Of a stretch of 64,000 bases of DNA, positions 20,896 to 33,820 are shown piece by piece. Every line of letters begins with the position of its first letter. Position 1 is the first letter of the stretch. The translations under genes were made by a program, and so were the position numbers. This DNA comes from Rhodoferax sp. GTDB taxonomy: Bacteria; Pseudomonadota; Gammaproteobacteria; Burkholderiales; Burkholderiaceae_C. The stretch is from assembly GCF_018780565.1 (NCBI RefSeq), contig NZ_JADMJN010000010.1:124001-188000 (forward strand), read 5' to 3'. The notes under the pieces were generated by a model, which ran no database searches, was not told the origin of the DNA, and saw nothing but the letters and a program-made list of their open reading frames with translations.

Positions 20896-22386
20896 ATGAC
20901 CTATCTGCTAGCCCTGGACCAGGGCACTTCCAGCTCCAGAAGCATTGTTTTTGACGCCGACGGTCAAACCGTTGCCCTGGCGCAGCGGGAGTTGACACAA
21001 ATCTATCCGCAGCCAGGCTGGGTGGAACATGACCCCGAGGAGATCTGGCGCACCCAGCTCGCCACGGCCCGCGAGGCCCTGGAAAAGGCAGGCATCAAGG
21101 CCCATCAAGTGCGTGCCGTCGGCATCACCAACCAGCGGGAAACCACCGTCGTCTGGAACCGTGCGACCGGCCTGCCCATACACCACGCCATCGTTTGGCA
21201 GGACCGGCGCGCAGAACCCACTTGCATCCAGCTGCGCGAGCAGGGGCTGGCCGAAACGATTCAAGCCAAAACCGGCTTGCTGGTCGACGCCTATTTTTCC
21301 GGCACCAAACTGAAGTGGATCCTCGACCATGTGCCCAACGCCCGCGAACAGGCTGCCAATGGAGAACTGGCTTTTGGCACCGTGGACAGCTGGCTGATCT
21401 GGCGCTTGACCGGCGGCGCCGTACATGCCACCGATGTCAGCAACGCCTCGCGCACCATGCTGTTCAATGTGCATACCAACCAGTGGGACGCCGAACTGCT
21501 GAAGGCGCTGGACATTCCGGTCAACCTGATGCCCTCGGTCAAGCCCTCCAGCGCCATTTACGGCGAGATCAAGCCCGAGTGGCTGGGGCATGCCGTGGCC
21601 ATTGGCGGCGTGGCCGGTGACCAGCAAAGCGCCCTGTTTGGCCAGGCCTGCTTCAAGGCGGGGATGGTCAAAAACACCTATGGCACGGGCTGCTTCATGC
21701 TGATGCACACCGGCACCAAGTTTCAGACCTCGCACAACGGGCTGATCACCACCAGTGCGGCACAAGCCACGACGCAGACCGAATTCGCCATGGAAGGCAG
21801 CGTGTTTGTCGGTGGCGCGGTCGTGCAATGGTTGCGCGATGGCTTGCACGCCATCAAGGGCAGCGGCGAAGTTCAGGCCCTGGCCCAAAGCGTGCCCGAC
21901 TCCGGGGGCGTGATCGTGGTTCCGGCCTTCACCGGGCTGGGCGCGCCCTACTGGAAACCGGATGCGCGCGGCACGATCACCGGACTCACACGTGGCAGCA
22001 CGGTGGCGCACATCGCGCGTGCGGCGCTGGAAAGCATTGCCTACCAAAGTGCCGCACTGCTACAGGCCATGAGCCGCGATGCGGTGGAAGCAGGCGGCGC
22101 GTCAGTGGCGGAACTCCGGGTGGATGGCGGCGCCTGCATCAACGACCTGCTGATGCAGTTCCAGGCCGATCTGCTGGGCATCCCGGTCGTTCGTCCGGCC
22201 GTAACGGAAACCACGGCGCTGGGCGCGGCGTACCTGGCAGGGCTGTCGACCGGCGTGTACCAAAGCACCGATGAGCTCAGCCAGTTGTGGCGTTCCGAGC
22301 GCCGCTTCCTGCCCACGCTGGAAACCCATCGCGCCAGGGAGCTCATGGAGAAGTGGGAACATGCGGTGCGCCAGACCGTGCTTTGA
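20896..22386 (+). CDS. glpK: Glycerol kinase
   Basis: The 496-residue FGGY-family kinase phosphorylates glycerol with ATP and so traps what the importer brings in. The N-terminal phosphate loop is [34 protein letters not shown], the [12 protein letters not shown] region and the C-terminal FGGY block [19 protein letters not shown] are intact. It follows glpR by 75 bases and is probably under the same control. Confidence 0.97.
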   Translation: MTYLLALDQGTSSSRSIVFDADGQTVALAQRELTQIYPQPGWVEHDPEEIWRTQLATAREALEKAGIKAHQVRAVGITNQRETTVVWNRATGLPIHHAIVWQDRRAEPTCIQLREQGLAETIQAKTGLLVDAYFSGTKLKWILDHVPNAREQAANGELAFGTVDSWLIWRLTGGAVHATDVSNASRTMLFNVHTNQWDAELLKALDIPVNLMPSVKPSSAIYGEIKPEWLGHAVAIGGVAGDQQSALFGQACFKAGMVKNTYGTGCFMLMHTGTKFQTSHNGLITTSAAQATTQTEFAMEGSVFVGGAVVQWLRDGLHAIKGSGEVQALAQSVPDSGGVIVVPAFTGLGAPYWKPDARGTITGLTRGSTVAHIARAALESIAYQSAALLQAMSRDAVEAGGASVAELRVDGGACINDLLMQFQADLLGIPVVRPAVTETTALGAAYLAGLSTGVYQSTDELSQLWRSERRFLPTLETHRARELMEKWEHAVRQTVL

Positions 22387-22467
22387 CGGGGGGCCGCCCG
22401 ACTTTTTGAGTAGACTCAAGCGCTTGGCCACCTTGCTTGTGGCATCCCCCAAACTGCAGGAACATCC

Positions 22468-23283
22468 ATGAGCAAGCGCATTGCATTCATCGGCGGCGGC
22501 AATATGGCCAGCGCCATCATCGGCGGCTTGATCAGCCAGGGCTTTACCGCCCCAAACATCGACGTGGTGGAGCCCTTCCCCGAAGCCCAGGACAAGCTCA
22601 AGTCACTCTACGGCATCGTGGCCCAGGCGCAGCCCGGTGCATTTTTGACACAGGCCGCCCTGGTGATCTGGGCCGTCAAGCCGCAAACTTTCAAGGAAGC
22701 GGCCCTGCAAGTCAGGTTTCACACCAAGAACGCCCTGCACCTGAGTGTGGCCGCTGGCATTCGCAGTGACAGCATTGCGCGCTGGCTGGGTTCCGAGCGC
22801 GTCGTGCGCGCCATGCCCAACACCCCGGCACTGATTGGCAAGGGCATCACCGCCTTGTTTGCGCGCCCGGCGGTCACAACGGAGGACCGGGACTGGGTCA
22901 GTCAGGTGATCTCCAGCACCGGTGAGTTTCTCTGGATGGACCAGGAGCCGCAGTTGGACGCCGTCACGGCCCTGTCAGGTTCAGGGCCGGCCTACATGTT
23001 TTATTTCATGGAAGCGATGACGGAAGCCGGTGCCGATATGGGCCTGACCCGCGAGCAGGCTTACCGCCTGGCCATGGCGACCTTCATTGGCGCGGGCGAA
23101 CTAGCCCGCAGTTCCGGCGAGCCCCCCGAAATTCTGCGCCAACGCGTCACCTCCAAGGGCGGTACCACCTATGCCGCCATTTCCTCCATGGAAGATGACC
23201 ATGTCAAAACCCAATTCATCCGGGCCATGCACGCCGCCAACCGAAGGGCCAAGGAATTGGGCGATGAGTTTGGGGGCTCCTGA
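22468..23283 (+). CDS. proC: Pyrroline-5-carboxylate reductase
   Basis: The 271-residue product makes the last step of proline synthesis, reducing pyrroline-5-carboxylate with NAD(P)H. The Rossmann motif is IAFIGGGNMASAIIGGLI (about 5-22). AMPNTPALIGKGITALFA and the C-terminal ALSGSGPAYMFYFMEAMTEA with SKGGTTYAA identify ProC. It lies 81 bases after glpK and is probably a separate unit. Confidence 0.96.
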   Translation: MSKRIAFIGGGNMASAIIGGLISQGFTAPNIDVVEPFPEAQDKLKSLYGIVAQAQPGAFLTQAALVIWAVKPQTFKEAALQVRFHTKNALHLSVAAGIRSDSIARWLGSERVVRAMPNTPALIGKGITALFARPAVTTEDRDWVSQVISSTGEFLWMDQEPQLDAVTALSGSGPAYMFYFMEAMTEAGADMGLTREQAYRLAMATFIGAGELARSSGEPPEILRQRVTSKGGTTYAAISSMEDDHVKTQFIRAMHAANRRAKELGDEFGGS

Positions 23284-23352
23284 GTGTCAACGGGGGCCCA
23301 TCAAAGAGCGTTATATGTCGGTACATTCACCTTCACTCCACCGGACCTATCC

Positions 23353-23556
23353 ATGAAAAAACTGCTCTCCGCGCTGATCAGCGCCGCCCTGATTGCCATG
23401 CCTCTGGCCGTGATCTCCACACCCGCCGCTGCCAAGACCGCCACCCAGGTCAAGAGCGAGAAAAAAGCTGGCAGCGCCAAAACCAAGGCCAAGGCCAAAG
23501 CCAAGGCAAAACACAAAAAGACAGCCGCCAAGAAAAAGAAAGCCGTTAGCCAATAA
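23353..23556 (+). CDS. Small secreted Lys/Ala-rich protein
   Basis: The 67-residue product has a signal peptide MKKLLSALISAALIAMPLAV followed by an A-A-A cleavage site near residue 27. The mature part is almost only Lys, Ala and Thr (KAKAKAKAKHKK and AAKKKKAV). A GTG at 23284, directly after the proC stop, would give a longer product without a leader at its start, so I prefer 23353. A role in binding polyanions at the envelope is possible but not shown. Confidence 0.6.
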   Translation: MKKLLSALISAALIAMPLAVISTPAAAKTATQVKSEKKAGSAKTKAKAKAKAKHKKTAAKKKKAVSQ

Positions 23557-23591
23557 GCTGGCACAGCACGCGCTGAATACCGTGCACCCCC

Positions 23592-23623
23592 AAAAAAACC
23601 GCCGACACCCCGGCGGTTTTTTT
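23592..23623. terminator. Bidirectional terminator
   Basis: A perfect 13-bp inverted repeat (AAAAAAACCGCCG / CGGCGGTTTTTTT) with a 6-base loop lies between the convergent small basic protein gene and ubiA. Its right arm touches the ubiA stop. It has a T run on both strands. Confidence 0.9.
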
Positions 23624-24488
23624 ATTTCAGGGCATAGCTGACAGCAATCCCGGCAAACACCGTGAATCCGAGCCAGTGATTCAGGCGAAACGCCTTGAAA
23701 CAGCCATCCCGTGAACGCGTGCGAATCAGGGTGTAGTGCCAGGCCACCTGCCCCAACGCCACACCAACCGCCACATAAAACATAGCGCCCAGCGCATATT
23801 CTGCGAGGGCCAAAGCCCAAATAGCCACATAAACAAGGTAAAAAGCCATGATGGCCGGCACATCCAGCCGCCCCAGCGTGATGGCCGAAGTCTTCATGCC
23901 AATGCGCAGGTCGTCATCCCGGTCGACCATGGCGTATTCCGTGTCATAGGCCAGCACCCAAAACAAATTGCCCAGCATCAAGACCCAGGCCAGCAACGGC
24001 ACCCGGGACTGCACGGCGGCAAACGCCATGGGAATGCCGAAACTGAACGCCACCCCGAGCACGGCTTGTGGCATGGACACATAACGCTTGGCATAGGGGT
24101 AGACCAGCGTCACCGCCAGCGCCGCAAACGACCAGGCGATGGTGACGTTGTTGGTACTCAGCACCAGCACGAAGGCCAGCAACGCCAGCACGGCGCCCAA
24201 CAACAGCGCCTCCCGCACGGTCACGGCCCCGGTGGTCACAGGACGGCCCGCAGTGCGCTTGACGTGCCGGTCGAACTCGCGGTCGGCCACATCATTGGTG
24301 CAGCAACCGGCGCTGCGCATCAGGACCGTGCCCAGCGTGAAGACCGCCACCAAATGCCAGCCGGGGAATCCATGCGCGGCAATCCACAAGGCACTCAAGG
24401 TGGGCCACAGCAGCAGCAGCCATCCGGCGGGGCGATTCCAGCGGATGAGATCAAGGTAAACCGCGAGGCGGCGGCTGTGCACTTCCAT
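23622..24488 (-). CDS. ubiA: 4-hydroxybenzoate polyprenyltransferase
   Basis: The 288-residue membrane enzyme attaches the polyprenyl chain to 4-hydroxybenzoate in ubiquinone synthesis. The two Asp-rich Mg-diphosphate motifs are NDVADREFD (about 67-75) and [10 protein letters not shown]. It has about eight to nine spans. The ATG at 24488 sits 8 bases after GAGG; a GTG at 24497 overlaps that site. It lies 10 bases downstream of oxyR on the same strand. Confidence 0.95.
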   Translation of the reverse strand: MEVHSRRLAVYLDLIRWNRPAGWLLLLWPTLSALWIAAHGFPGWHLVAVFTLGTVLMRSAGCCTNDVADREFDRHVKRTAGRPVTTGAVTVREALLLGAVLALLAFVLVLSTNNVTIAWSFAALAVTLVYPYAKRYVSMPQAVLGVAFSFGIPMAFAAVQSRVPLLAWVLMLGNLFWVLAYDTEYAMVDRDDDLRIGMKTSAITLGRLDVPAIMAFYLVYVAIWALALAEYALGAMFYVAVGVALGQVAWHYTLIRTRSRDGCFKAFRLNHWLGFTVFAGIAVSYALK

Positions 24489-24498
24489 GGCAAGCACC

Positions 24499-25452
24499 TC
24501 AGGACAGGCGGGCTACACCCGGCAGCCCACAGGAGTAAATCGCATTGCGCAGCGCGGCAATGGCCTCGTACCGGGTGAAGCTGCGGCGCCAGACCAGTAC
24601 CACCCGGCGCGTGGGCGGATCGCCCGCGAATGGCAGGTATTTCACCAGGGCATCTTCGTCGCGCTTGCGCCGGGGCTTGGCCTCCATCGCTTCCTTGGGC
24701 ACGCTCAGGCGCGGCACCAGCGTGACCCCCATCCCGGCGGCCACCATGTGCCGGATGGTTTCCAGCGACGAGCCCTCAAAACTCTTGCGAATGCCTTCGG
24801 CGTTGCTGGAAAAGCGGGCAAATTCCGGACAAACCTCCAGCACGTGGTCGCGAAAACAATGGCCGCTGCCCAGCAGCAACATGGTCTCGCTCTTGAGTTC
24901 TTCGGTGGTCACTTCGTCCTGCGCCGCCAGCGCATGGTTGGCGGGCACGGCTGCCAGGAAAGGCTCGTCATACAGCGGCGCCACCGCCAGGCCCGCATCC
25001 GGGAAGGGCTCGGCCAGAATGGCGCAGTCGATCTCGCCGGTGCGCAACATCTCCAGCAGCTTGACCGTGAAATTTTCCTGCAGCATCAGCGGCATTTGCG
25101 GCGTGTGCGTGATCATCTGGCGCACCAGATCAGGCAGAAGATAGGGCCCGATGGTGTAGATCACCCCCAGCGTGAGCGGCCCGACCAGCGGGTCCTTGCC
25201 GCGCTTGGCCAGCTCCTTGATGTTGGCCGCCTGCTCCAGCACCGACTGCGCCTGGCGCACGATTTCTTCGCCCAGATGCGTGACCGTCACCTCATTGGCG
25301 CTGCGTTCGAACAGTTTGACGTCCAGCTCTTCTTCGAGCTTCTTCACGGCGACCGACAGGGTCGGCTGCGACACATAGCAGGCCTCGGCAGCCCGGCCGA
25401 AGTGCCGCTCGCGCGCCACAGCCACGATGTATTTGAGTTCGGTGAGAGTCAT
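24499..25452 (-). CDS. oxyR: Hydrogen peroxide sensor/regulator OxyR
   Basis: The 317-residue LysR-family product has its N-terminal helix-turn-helix at about 1-60 ([20 protein letters not shown]). The redox domain carries [12 protein letters not shown], the C-x8-C pair that matches Cys199 and Cys208 of E. coli OxyR and forms the peroxide-induced disulfide. This separates it from other LysR proteins. The co-directional ubiA immediately downstream may be read with it. Confidence 0.93.
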   Translation of the reverse strand: MTLTELKYIVAVARERHFGRAAEACYVSQPTLSVAVKKLEEELDVKLFERSANEVTVTHLGEEIVRQAQSVLEQAANIKELAKRGKDPLVGPLTLGVIYTIGPYLLPDLVRQMITHTPQMPLMLQENFTVKLLEMLRTGEIDCAILAEPFPDAGLAVAPLYDEPFLAAVPANHALAAQDEVTTEELKSETMLLLGSGHCFRDHVLEVCPEFARFSSNAEGIRKSFEGSSLETIRHMVAAGMGVTLVPRLSVPKEAMEAKPRRKRDEDALVKYLPFAGDPPTRRVVLVWRRSFTRYEAIAALRNAIYSCGLPGVARLS

Positions 25453-25515
25453 GGCGCTATTGTCCTATCAGAACGGGGTGGGCGCTACGCACAATTATCT
25501 TCCTAGAATCCGTGC

Positions 25516-26160
25516 ATGACAGCCGCCCCACACACCAAACGCCCGCACTGCGCATGCTGTTTGCGAGCGCAGAGTGCGTGCATCTGTCACTGGGTTGTGC
25601 CGACGCCGCACCTCGTTGAAGTGCTCATTTTGCAGCACCCCATGGAAGAAAGCCATGCCAAAGGCAGCGCGCGCTTATTGCATTTGAGCCTGCCGCACAG
25701 CCGCCTGGTCACGGGTGAAGTGTTTGCCCCGCAGGCCCTGCAGGCACTGCTGACCGATCCACTTCCGCATCCGGCGCCGACGCGCCAGGCCAGGCACCCT
25801 GTCTTGCTGTACCCGCAGACGCCGCAAGACCAGGCCATGGGCCTGCCAGCGCCGCCCAGGCTGCCCCCTGAACTGCTGCGGGAGCCCTCGCAGTTGCGCC
25901 TGATCGTACTGGACGGCACCTGGCGCAAAAGTCGCAAGATGCTGTACCGCAATCCACTGCTGCAGAGCTTGCCACGCCTGTCGCTGCAAGACACCGGAAC
26001 CTCGCGCTACCTGATTCGCCAAGCGCACCGCCCCGATCAACTCTCTACGCTGGAGGCGACCTGTGCTGCATTGACACAATTGGAGGGCTGTACTGAGCGA
26101 TACGCCCCTTTGCTCGCTGCGTTCGACAATTTTGTGTCGCAGCAACTGGCGTATCGGTGA
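25516..26160 (+). CDS. DTW-domain tRNA uridine aminocarboxypropyltransferase (TapT/YfiP type)
   Basis: The 214-residue product has an N-terminal Cys cluster (CACCLRAQSACIC, about 12-24) and the DTW-family core ILQHPMEESHAKGSARLLHL and IVLDGTWRKSRKML. Family members place a 3-amino-3-carboxypropyl group from SAM on uridine 47 of tRNAs. The D-x-T-W motif is intact. It is divergent from oxyR with a 63-base gap. Confidence 0.85.
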   Translation: MTAAPHTKRPHCACCLRAQSACICHWVVPTPHLVEVLILQHPMEESHAKGSARLLHLSLPHSRLVTGEVFAPQALQALLTDPLPHPAPTRQARHPVLLYPQTPQDQAMGLPAPPRLPPELLREPSQLRLIVLDGTWRKSRKMLYRNPLLQSLPRLSLQDTGTSRYLIRQAHRPDQLSTLEATCAALTQLEGCTERYAPLLAAFDNFVSQQLAYR

Positions 26161-26299
26161 CGCAGATTCCATGTCGACACGGACCTCAGGAGAATCCACT
26201 TTAGATGCCGAAAAACGAGAAGCAGGCGCATTCCCAACAGCCAAAACATCAGTCAGTCTCTTGCGCTTGTGGGTGAGTCCATATAGGAACGGTTAGCGG

Positions 26300-26842
26300 T
26301 CACGATGACCACCACGCCACCGATAGAAACGGCCCATTATGCTGTGGCAAGTAGACGAGAATTGCGCCATTTCCACAAGTTGGTCCACAACGCACGCCGA
26401 CGTAACGGACCTCAACGGCGGAGACGAGTTGGCCAGTCCGGAGATTCCGCACCGCGGCAGTCCCCTTTTCCAGCAAGTTAATAATCAGGTAAAGGGAATC
26501 GTCCTTTAGCGGTTGTCGAAGCTGAACGCAATCGGTGTGTGTGTTGGCGGGTGCAGCGGATTCGAGAATCGAAGCGGCACGGTTACCGGCAATTAGCGCA
26601 AGCCGTTCAGATTCGGAATTCCACGAGCTTGGCTTCGCGTCGACGATACGGACGAGCTCCTTTCGTGCAAGAATGACCTCGACGCCATTTAATGGAAGCA
26701 AGATACAACTCGATGGCAACTCGGTCCGCAAGGGTACCGTGTATGTTTCATTGATATCCACACCAGTCGGCGGACGGACGGACTCGGCATTTAGCGAGAA
26801 CGACATCGCGAAGAGAGCCAGAAGCGGTAGCAAACGACGCAT
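26300..26842 (-). CDS. Unknown exported protein
   Basis: The 180-residue product has a signal peptide (MRRLLPLLALFAMSFSLNAE, cleavage after NA). The mature part has four Cys (SSCILL, TDCVQL, VRCGPTC), probably as disulfides. I recognise no family. It is in a patch with lower GC and less biased codon use than its neighbours, next to an unrelated lipoprotein gene on the same strand, which suggests acquired DNA. Confidence 0.6.
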   Translation of the reverse strand: MRRLLPLLALFAMSFSLNAESVRPPTGVDINETYTVPLRTELPSSCILLPLNGVEVILARKELVRIVDAKPSSWNSESERLALIAGNRAASILESAAPANTHTDCVQLRQPLKDDSLYLIINLLEKGTAAVRNLRTGQLVSAVEVRYVGVRCGPTCGNGAILVYLPQHNGPFLSVAWWSS

Positions 26843-26920
26843 TTATTAATCTCTAGCGTTTAGTTGACCGGACTCCGAAGGCGGTCCGGTCAACTGCAAT
26901 GTTAAGACTCGGATTCACGG

Positions 26921-27346
26921 CTACGTGCCCTCGGTGATCCTTCGATACCTGACTTTGCGACCAACGAGGTTGTCGTTGACTACGAACTCGGATACCCCCA
27001 CTGAGACGAGCGCAAAGGTCGCGTACCGCATGCTTCCGCCAGAGAATTGGCGACCGTTCTCTTGCAAAAAGCGGCGCTTGAGATTTGTGCCGTCATACGA
27101 CCACTCTCCAGAGAATTCGCTGCGCTCAGATCGCCCCTCGGACGACGAAGTCAAAATGCGATCAAAAAATTTTCCGTCGGCGCCTAGCGTAAGCACGCGA
27201 TGAAACTTTTCACTTTCGGCACTATCCTCTCGAAGCCAGGTACCAACTAGCTTGTTACGGGTCTCTTCAGTGCGGTTGCTATCGGCGCTTTCGCAACCAG
27301 CCGCAAGGAGTACAGCAAGGACAGATATAAAAAGCATCCGCACCAT
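26921..27346 (-). CDS. Unknown lipoprotein
   Basis: The 141-residue product has a lipoprotein signal (MVRMLFISVLAVLLAAGCES; lipobox LAAGC, lipidated Cys18). The mature part contains NKLVGTWLRED and GEWSYDGTNLKRRF, strands like the small lipocalin-type beta barrels that start with G-x-W. I assign no function. It shares the atypical base use of the gene downstream on the same strand (79-base gap). Confidence 0.6.
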   Translation of the reverse strand: MVRMLFISVLAVLLAAGCESADSNRTEETRNKLVGTWLREDSAESEKFHRVLTLGADGKFFDRILTSSSEGRSERSEFSGEWSYDGTNLKRRFLQENGRQFSGGSMRYATFALVSVGVSEFVVNDNLVGRKVRYRRITEGT

Positions 27347-27745
27347 ATAAGTCTTAACGAATGAAAGGGAGTTCCCCGTCCCCGGCGAGCCGCGACCGGT
27401 GGGGGTTGCGGTTTATGGCAACAGAGTGCCAAGACGGAGAGGCAAATCTTTTCATCAGCTCACTTGTTAAACAGAAGGGGGAAATCACGGCAATCGTAAC
27501 CGTTGAAATCACCGCGCCAAGCTGCTCGAACTGATCGGCATGTTGGCCTGCTCTGACGCCCGGCAGGCAACGGTTGAGATCATGTCTTGGTGTTGAGGGC
27601 GAAAAGAGTCAATTATTTTGGTCAATCGCCACAGTTCTCTGGGGTCGCAACCGGCTCAACGCAATCAATGCCACGGTTCTCCCAGATGCCATATGACCAT
27701 GGCATTCTTGAATGCGGTCTCGACGACTTTGTATGCCCCTACCAA
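27347..27745. other. 399-base gap with no supportable gene
   Basis: Both strands were read. The only open frames are short, lack ribosome sites and match nothing that I know. The stretch looks like decayed accessory DNA between the unknown lipoprotein gene and the recG stop. No clear repeats, tRNA or strong hairpin were seen. Confidence 0.5.
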
Positions 27746-29842
<2,097 letters not shown>

Positions 29843-30061
29843 GCGCCGATTTTGCCCGTTTACACGCCACCGATACAATTGCACGATTGCGGCAGACACC
29901 CCCCGGACCCGGAAATCCGCAGCACTGGCGTGCCATGCACACCGCGAACACACCGCTTTTTCCCCGCCGAGCAGAGGCCAGCAATTGTCGCCAACCCCGA
30001 TGGGCGATCCAGACCTGCCGACCGATGACCTGTTACCTATCCGCTGATTGAAATCCACACC

Positions 30062-30523
30062 ATGTTGACGATTACCCGCAAGCTTGAATTCGACGCCGGC
30101 CACCGCATTCCCGACCACAAAAGCCAGTGTCGCAACCTGCACGGACACCGGTACACCCTGCTGATCACGCTGACCGGCGCGGTGATTGAAAAAGACGGCG
30201 CCTCGGATGCCGGCATGGTGATGGACTTCTCTGACATCAAGGCGCTGGCCAAGGCCCATCTGGTTGACCTCTGGGACCATGCCTTTCTGGTCTACCGCCA
30301 TGACAGCGTGATCCGCACCTTTCTGGACAGCCTGCCCGATCACAAGACCGTGGTGCTGGACTGCATCCCCACGGTCGAGAACCTGGCCAGCACCGCCTTC
30401 GATATCCTGAAGAATGTGTACCAGGACACCTACGGCACCGGCCTGTCCCTGAGCAAAATCACCCTGTACGAAACACCGAACTGCTGGGCCGAAGTGCACG
30501 CCGGCGACAAGCAGCCGATCTGA
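30062..30523 (+). CDS. queD: 6-carboxytetrahydropterin synthase
   Basis: The 153-residue product converts dihydroneopterin triphosphate to 6-carboxy-tetrahydropterin, the first committed step to queuosine. Zinc ligands His14, His27 and His29 ([18 protein letters not shown]) and catalytic Cys23 are present, and [15 protein letters not shown] with the ETPNCWAEV end fits QueD. The gap to recG (219 bases) shows no preQ1 riboswitch that I can recognise. queA starts 14 bases downstream. Confidence 0.94.
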   Translation: MLTITRKLEFDAGHRIPDHKSQCRNLHGHRYTLLITLTGAVIEKDGASDAGMVMDFSDIKALAKAHLVDLWDHAFLVYRHDSVIRTFLDSLPDHKTVVLDCIPTVENLASTAFDILKNVYQDTYGTGLSLSKITLYETPNCWAEVHAGDKQPI

Positions 30524-30536
30524 ACCCGCCCACACC

Positions 30537-31619
30537 ATGTCCACGACTTCCATCGGCGCCACGCGCGCCTTCACGCTCAGCGATTTCGACTTCGTATTGC
30601 CCGAGACCCTGATCGCCCAGCATCCGGCCCCCGAGCGCAGTGGCTCGCGCCTGCTGGACGGCACTCAAAACACTCCCGTCGATCGGACTTTCCGCGACCT
30701 GCCCACCCAGCTGCGCAGCGGCGACCTGCTGGTGTTCAACGACACCAAGGTGGTGAAAGCGCGCCTGTTTGGCGAAAAGCCCACCGGCGGCAAGCTGGAA
30801 CTGCTGATCGAGCGGGTGCTGGGTGGCAATCAGGTGGCCGCCCACATGCGCGTGAGCAAGAAGCCCGAAGTCGGCACCACCCTGGCCCTGGTCGGAGCAC
30901 CGGGCACCCACGACAACCTCAGCGCCACGCTGCTGGGCCGCTGGCCTGATGCCGACAGCCCGCTGTTTCGTTTTGTGCTGTCCAACGATGCCGGCGATGA
31001 CCCGCACACGCTGATGGAGCGCCATGGCCATGTGCCGCTGCCGCCCTACATCACCCACACCGATTCGGCAGAAGATGCGGCACGCTACCAAACCGTTTTC
31101 GCCAAAAACCCCGGCGCCGTCGCTGCGCCGACAGCAGCGCTGCATTTTGACGAAGCCCTGCTGCAGCGCATCGACGCCATGGGTGTGCAACGCGCCAGTG
31201 TGACCCTGCATGTGGGCGCCGGCACCTTTCAGCCGGTCAAGACCGAGAACCTGGCCGAACACCAGATGCACAGCGAGTGGTACGAGGTGCCTGCTGCGAC
31301 CCAGCAGGCTATCGCCGAGTGCCGGGCGCGTGGCGGCCGCATTGTGGCGGTGGGTACGACCACCGTGCGCACCCTGGAGTCATGGGCACAGAGCGGCCAG
31401 GCATCGGGCGACACCCGCATCTTCATCACGCCGGGGTTTCAGTTCCAGCTGATCGACATGCTGGTGACGAACTTTCACCTGCCCAAATCCAGCCTGATGA
31501 TGCTGGTCAGCGCCTTTGCCGGCTACGAGCACATCATGGCCTTGTACCGCCACGCGATTGCACAGCAGTACCGGTTTTTCAGCTATGGCGACGCCATGCT
31601 TTTGGCACGCCAGGTCTGA
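30537..31619 (+). CDS. queA: S-adenosylmethionine:tRNA ribosyltransferase-isomerase
   Basis: The 360-residue product transfers the ribosyl part of SAM to preQ1 at position 34 of tRNA, making epoxyqueuosine. [47 protein letters not shown] and [20 protein letters not shown] are family signatures. It is co-directional with queD and with tgt, which lies 3.2 kb further on. Confidence 0.97.
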   Translation: MSTTSIGATRAFTLSDFDFVLPETLIAQHPAPERSGSRLLDGTQNTPVDRTFRDLPTQLRSGDLLVFNDTKVVKARLFGEKPTGGKLELLIERVLGGNQVAAHMRVSKKPEVGTTLALVGAPGTHDNLSATLLGRWPDADSPLFRFVLSNDAGDDPHTLMERHGHVPLPPYITHTDSAEDAARYQTVFAKNPGAVAAPTAALHFDEALLQRIDAMGVQRASVTLHVGAGTFQPVKTENLAEHQMHSEWYEVPAATQQAIAECRARGGRIVAVGTTTVRTLESWAQSGQASGDTRIFITPGFQFQLIDMLVTNFHLPKSSLMMLVSAFAGYEHIMALYRHAIAQQYRFFSYGDAMLLARQV

Positions 31620-31626
31620 ACCTGCC

Positions 31627-31944
31627 TCAGCCGCCCAGATCCAGGTAGACCCGTCCGGCCTCCATCTTCACCGGCCAGGTTTTGACCGCCTCGGTGGCAG
31701 GGGCGCAGGTCGCGGCGCCGGTACGGATGTCGAAGCGCCCCTGGTGGAACGGGCACTCAATTTCATGCCCTTCGAGAAAGCCATCGCACAGTTTGGCGTG
31801 GCCGTGGGTACACAGGTTGTCCGTGGCGTACACCGCGCCGTCCAGGCTGTAGAGGGCAATGTCGTGGCCAGCGGGCGTCACGGCAATGGCGGCGCCATCG
31901 AACAGGTCGGTCTCGGCGGCCACATCGGTCCAGGTGGTGCTCAT
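31627..31944 (-). CDS. Rieske-type ferredoxin of an aromatic ring hydroxylase (NagAb-like)
   Basis: The 105-residue protein has the [2Fe-2S] Rieske ligands [11 protein letters not shown] and CPFHQG (C-x-H and C-x2-H). Such ferredoxins carry electrons from a reductase to the oxygenase. It is the last gene of a three-gene minus-strand set after nagH- and nagG-like genes. No ferredoxin reductase is encoded beside it, so the reductase must be elsewhere. Confidence 0.88.
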   Translation of the reverse strand: MSTTWTDVAAETDLFDGAAIAVTPAGHDIALYSLDGAVYATDNLCTHGHAKLCDGFLEGHEIECPFHQGRFDIRTGAATCAPATEAVKTWPVKMEAGRVYLDLGG

Positions 31945-31954
31945 CAGTTGGCTT

Positions 31955-32437
31955 TCAAATCGGGTAAATGATGGAGTTCGGGATCATTTCGCTGTCGTAG
32001 ATGCACAGCCTTTGCGCAAACTTGAGCCCCTGCGGGGTGCGCACGATGATGTCCAGATAGCGGCCCACATTGAACACTGTGCTGAGCCCATTGAGCTTGG
32101 TGCGAAAGACCGCGTAGTTGGACTCGCAGTGGATGCCGGCCTCGTCCCGCTGGCGGATCACCGGCGCGCCGACCACATGGCGCTGGTAGTAGGGGTCGTG
32201 AAACAGGGTTTCCTTGATACCGTACACGCGGTCTCTGAGCATCGCCTTGCTGTCGAACGCCAGTGTGGCCAAGGGGAAACCGCGTTCATGGTTTTCGCGT
32301 GGCTGCAGTTTGTAGATGGCCTTGTCGGTAAAGAACTCGGGCCACAGGTCCCAGTTGCCCGAGTCCACGGCGCTGGCGTAGTCGGCCTGCAACTGGGTCA
32401 ACTCAAGGTATTCTGAAAAGTCCATCGGGTGCTTCAT
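31955..32437 (-). CDS. nagH: Ring-hydroxylating oxygenase small subunit (salicylate 5-hydroxylase NagH-like)
   Basis: The 160-residue beta-subunit has the SnoaL-like fold: [20 protein letters not shown] near the start and [13 protein letters not shown] near the end. The beta subunit supports the hexamer and is not catalytic. The ATG at 32437 lies 7 bases after GGAGG; an ATG one codon upstream overlaps the nagG stop. The assignment to NagH follows its length and the partner large subunit. Confidence 0.8.
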   Translation of the reverse strand: MKHPMDFSEYLELTQLQADYASAVDSGNWDLWPEFFTDKAIYKLQPRENHERGFPLATLAFDSKAMLRDRVYGIKETLFHDPYYQRHVVGAPVIRQRDEAGIHCESNYAVFRTKLNGLSTVFNVGRYLDIIVRTPQGLKFAQRLCIYDSEMIPNSIIYPI

Positions 32438-32439
32438 CA

Positions 32440-33717
32440 TCACGCCTCCATCACCTTGCGCCAGTATTCGTACATGCCTCGGATCAAGGTTTCGGTGACC
32501 ATGTGGTCGGTCTCGCCGACATCGCGCCCACCCAACTCGGCCAGTGCGCGGTGAAAGGGCTTTTGCTCAAAGCCCTGCTGCGAGAACTCGATCACCTCGC
32601 CGTCATCCGCTGACACAAAGCCGGCCGGGCCAAACAGGTTGGCCTGGCGCAGACGGCGCTCCGTCATCTCGGGGCTGTCATCTTCAAAGCCAAAGTGCGT
32701 CCAGACAAAGTCGAACGCGCCATGCCCATCGGGCTGAATGTGGCGCGTGGACACACTGTTGACCTGCTGCTGAAAGATCACGCTCGGAAACAAGGTGGTC
32801 ATCACCGCCGTGGGGCCACCCCACCAGGGCTCAGGCACGATATCGAGGAAGCGCGGGTCTTCGAGCTGCATGCTTTCCTTGAAACTGCTGACCTGCGTCA
32901 CCTGCCCGCCCTGCCCGGCGGCACCCCGCGTGGAAATCATGGCCGCATGGCGATGGTGGGCATCCATGCGCAGCTCCGACTTGTTGTCGGCCCGCCAGAG
33001 GCCAAAAGTCACGAACCAGGTGTGCAGCAGGCCGGGGTGGTAGGGGTCCTTGATGTTCTCCTGCATCAGCTTCCAGTTGCCGGGAATGCGCTGGCGGTTG
33101 TAGCCCAGAATGGTGAGCTTGCGGCCACTGAACAGCCGGTCAAAATAGCCCAGAATGGTGGGGCCCATGAAGTCCTCCAGCGACTCCACAGCGTGATCGA
33201 ACGAGGCGAACACCACGCCACCGCGCACCGCCACCTTCAGAGGCGTCAGGCCATGGTCCTTGGGGTCAAAATCAGCCGGCATGCCACCGTTGACCTTGCC
33301 GTCCTGGCGCACGCCACGGCGAAAGGGCACACCCTGCAAATCGCCTTGCAGCGTGTAGCTCCACTGGTGGTAGGGGCAGACAAATTCCTTCTTGTTGCCA
33401 TGGCGCTCGCGGCAAAACTGCATGCCGCGGTGGGCACAGACGTTTTCCACCACGTGGATCGTGCCGTCCGTGCCGCGCGTCATGATGACCGAGCGTTCGC
33501 CAACCACCGTGCGCTTGAAGTCACCGGATTCAGGAATCTCGGCTTCCAGCCCCACATAGCACCAGTGGTTTTTATAAAAAAAGCGCTCCAGCTCTTTTTT
33601 GTGGCGCGCTTCGTCGGTGTACACCGCAAACGGAATGCGGCTGGTGCCGCCCGCTTCCCACTGCAAGGCGTCCGGTGCGGCTTGCGTTTCTGCCTCCGGG
33701 GTGGATGCCAGGGTCAT
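32440..33717 (-). CDS. nagG: Ring-hydroxylating oxygenase large subunit (salicylate 5-hydroxylase NagG-like)
   Basis: This is a 425-residue Rieske non-haem iron oxygenase. The Rieske cluster ligands are CAHRGMQFC and CPYHQW (about 95-118). The mononuclear iron and bridging Asp motif is [13 protein letters not shown] (about 218-230). Length and overall sequence resemble NagG, which makes gentisate from salicylate. The NahR/NagR-type regulator next to it supports salicylate as inducer and substrate. The exact substrate is an inference; related enzymes act on anthranilate or other hydroxybenzoates. No gentisate dioxygenase is in the window. Confidence 0.83.
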   Translation of the reverse strand: MTLASTPEAETQAAPDALQWEAGGTSRIPFAVYTDEARHKKELERFFYKNHWCYVGLEAEIPESGDFKRTVVGERSVIMTRGTDGTIHVVENVCAHRGMQFCRERHGNKKEFVCPYHQWSYTLQGDLQGVPFRRGVRQDGKVNGGMPADFDPKDHGLTPLKVAVRGGVVFASFDHAVESLEDFMGPTILGYFDRLFSGRKLTILGYNRQRIPGNWKLMQENIKDPYHPGLLHTWFVTFGLWRADNKSELRMDAHHRHAAMISTRGAAGQGGQVTQVSSFKESMQLEDPRFLDIVPEPWWGGPTAVMTTLFPSVIFQQQVNSVSTRHIQPDGHGAFDFVWTHFGFEDDSPEMTERRLRQANLFGPAGFVSADDGEVIEFSQQGFEQKPFHRALAELGGRDVGETDHMVTETLIRGMYEYWRKVMEA

Positions 33718-33744
33718 GAAAGTCTCCTCATTGTTCGAAGGCCA

Positions 33745-33815
33745 TCATGACCAGGATGGCTATATTTGTAAATCAAGCAAACCGGATAATCTGTATTCAC
33801 CACATAAATAATGAG
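33745..33815. promoter_or_regulatory. Divergent control region of the nagG-like operon and its LysR regulator
   Basis: The 103-base gap between the divergent genes contains the imperfect dyad TATTCACCACATAAATAA (33796-33813) with ends TTATTT/GAATA, of the kind bound by LysR proteins, close to the regulator start. It is AT-rich compared with both genes. Binding by the NahR-like protein is inferred. Confidence 0.4.
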
Positions 33816-33820
33816 CCGCC

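Noticed and set aside
29843..30061. preQ1 riboswitch ahead of queD
   Set aside because: No preQ1-I stem with an A-rich tail or preQ1-II fold was recognisable in the 219 bases.
29843..30664. Extension of the recG frame upstream to 30664
   Set aside because: The open frame continues by chance opposite queD and the start of queA. It has no RecG sequence, and the family start is at 29842.
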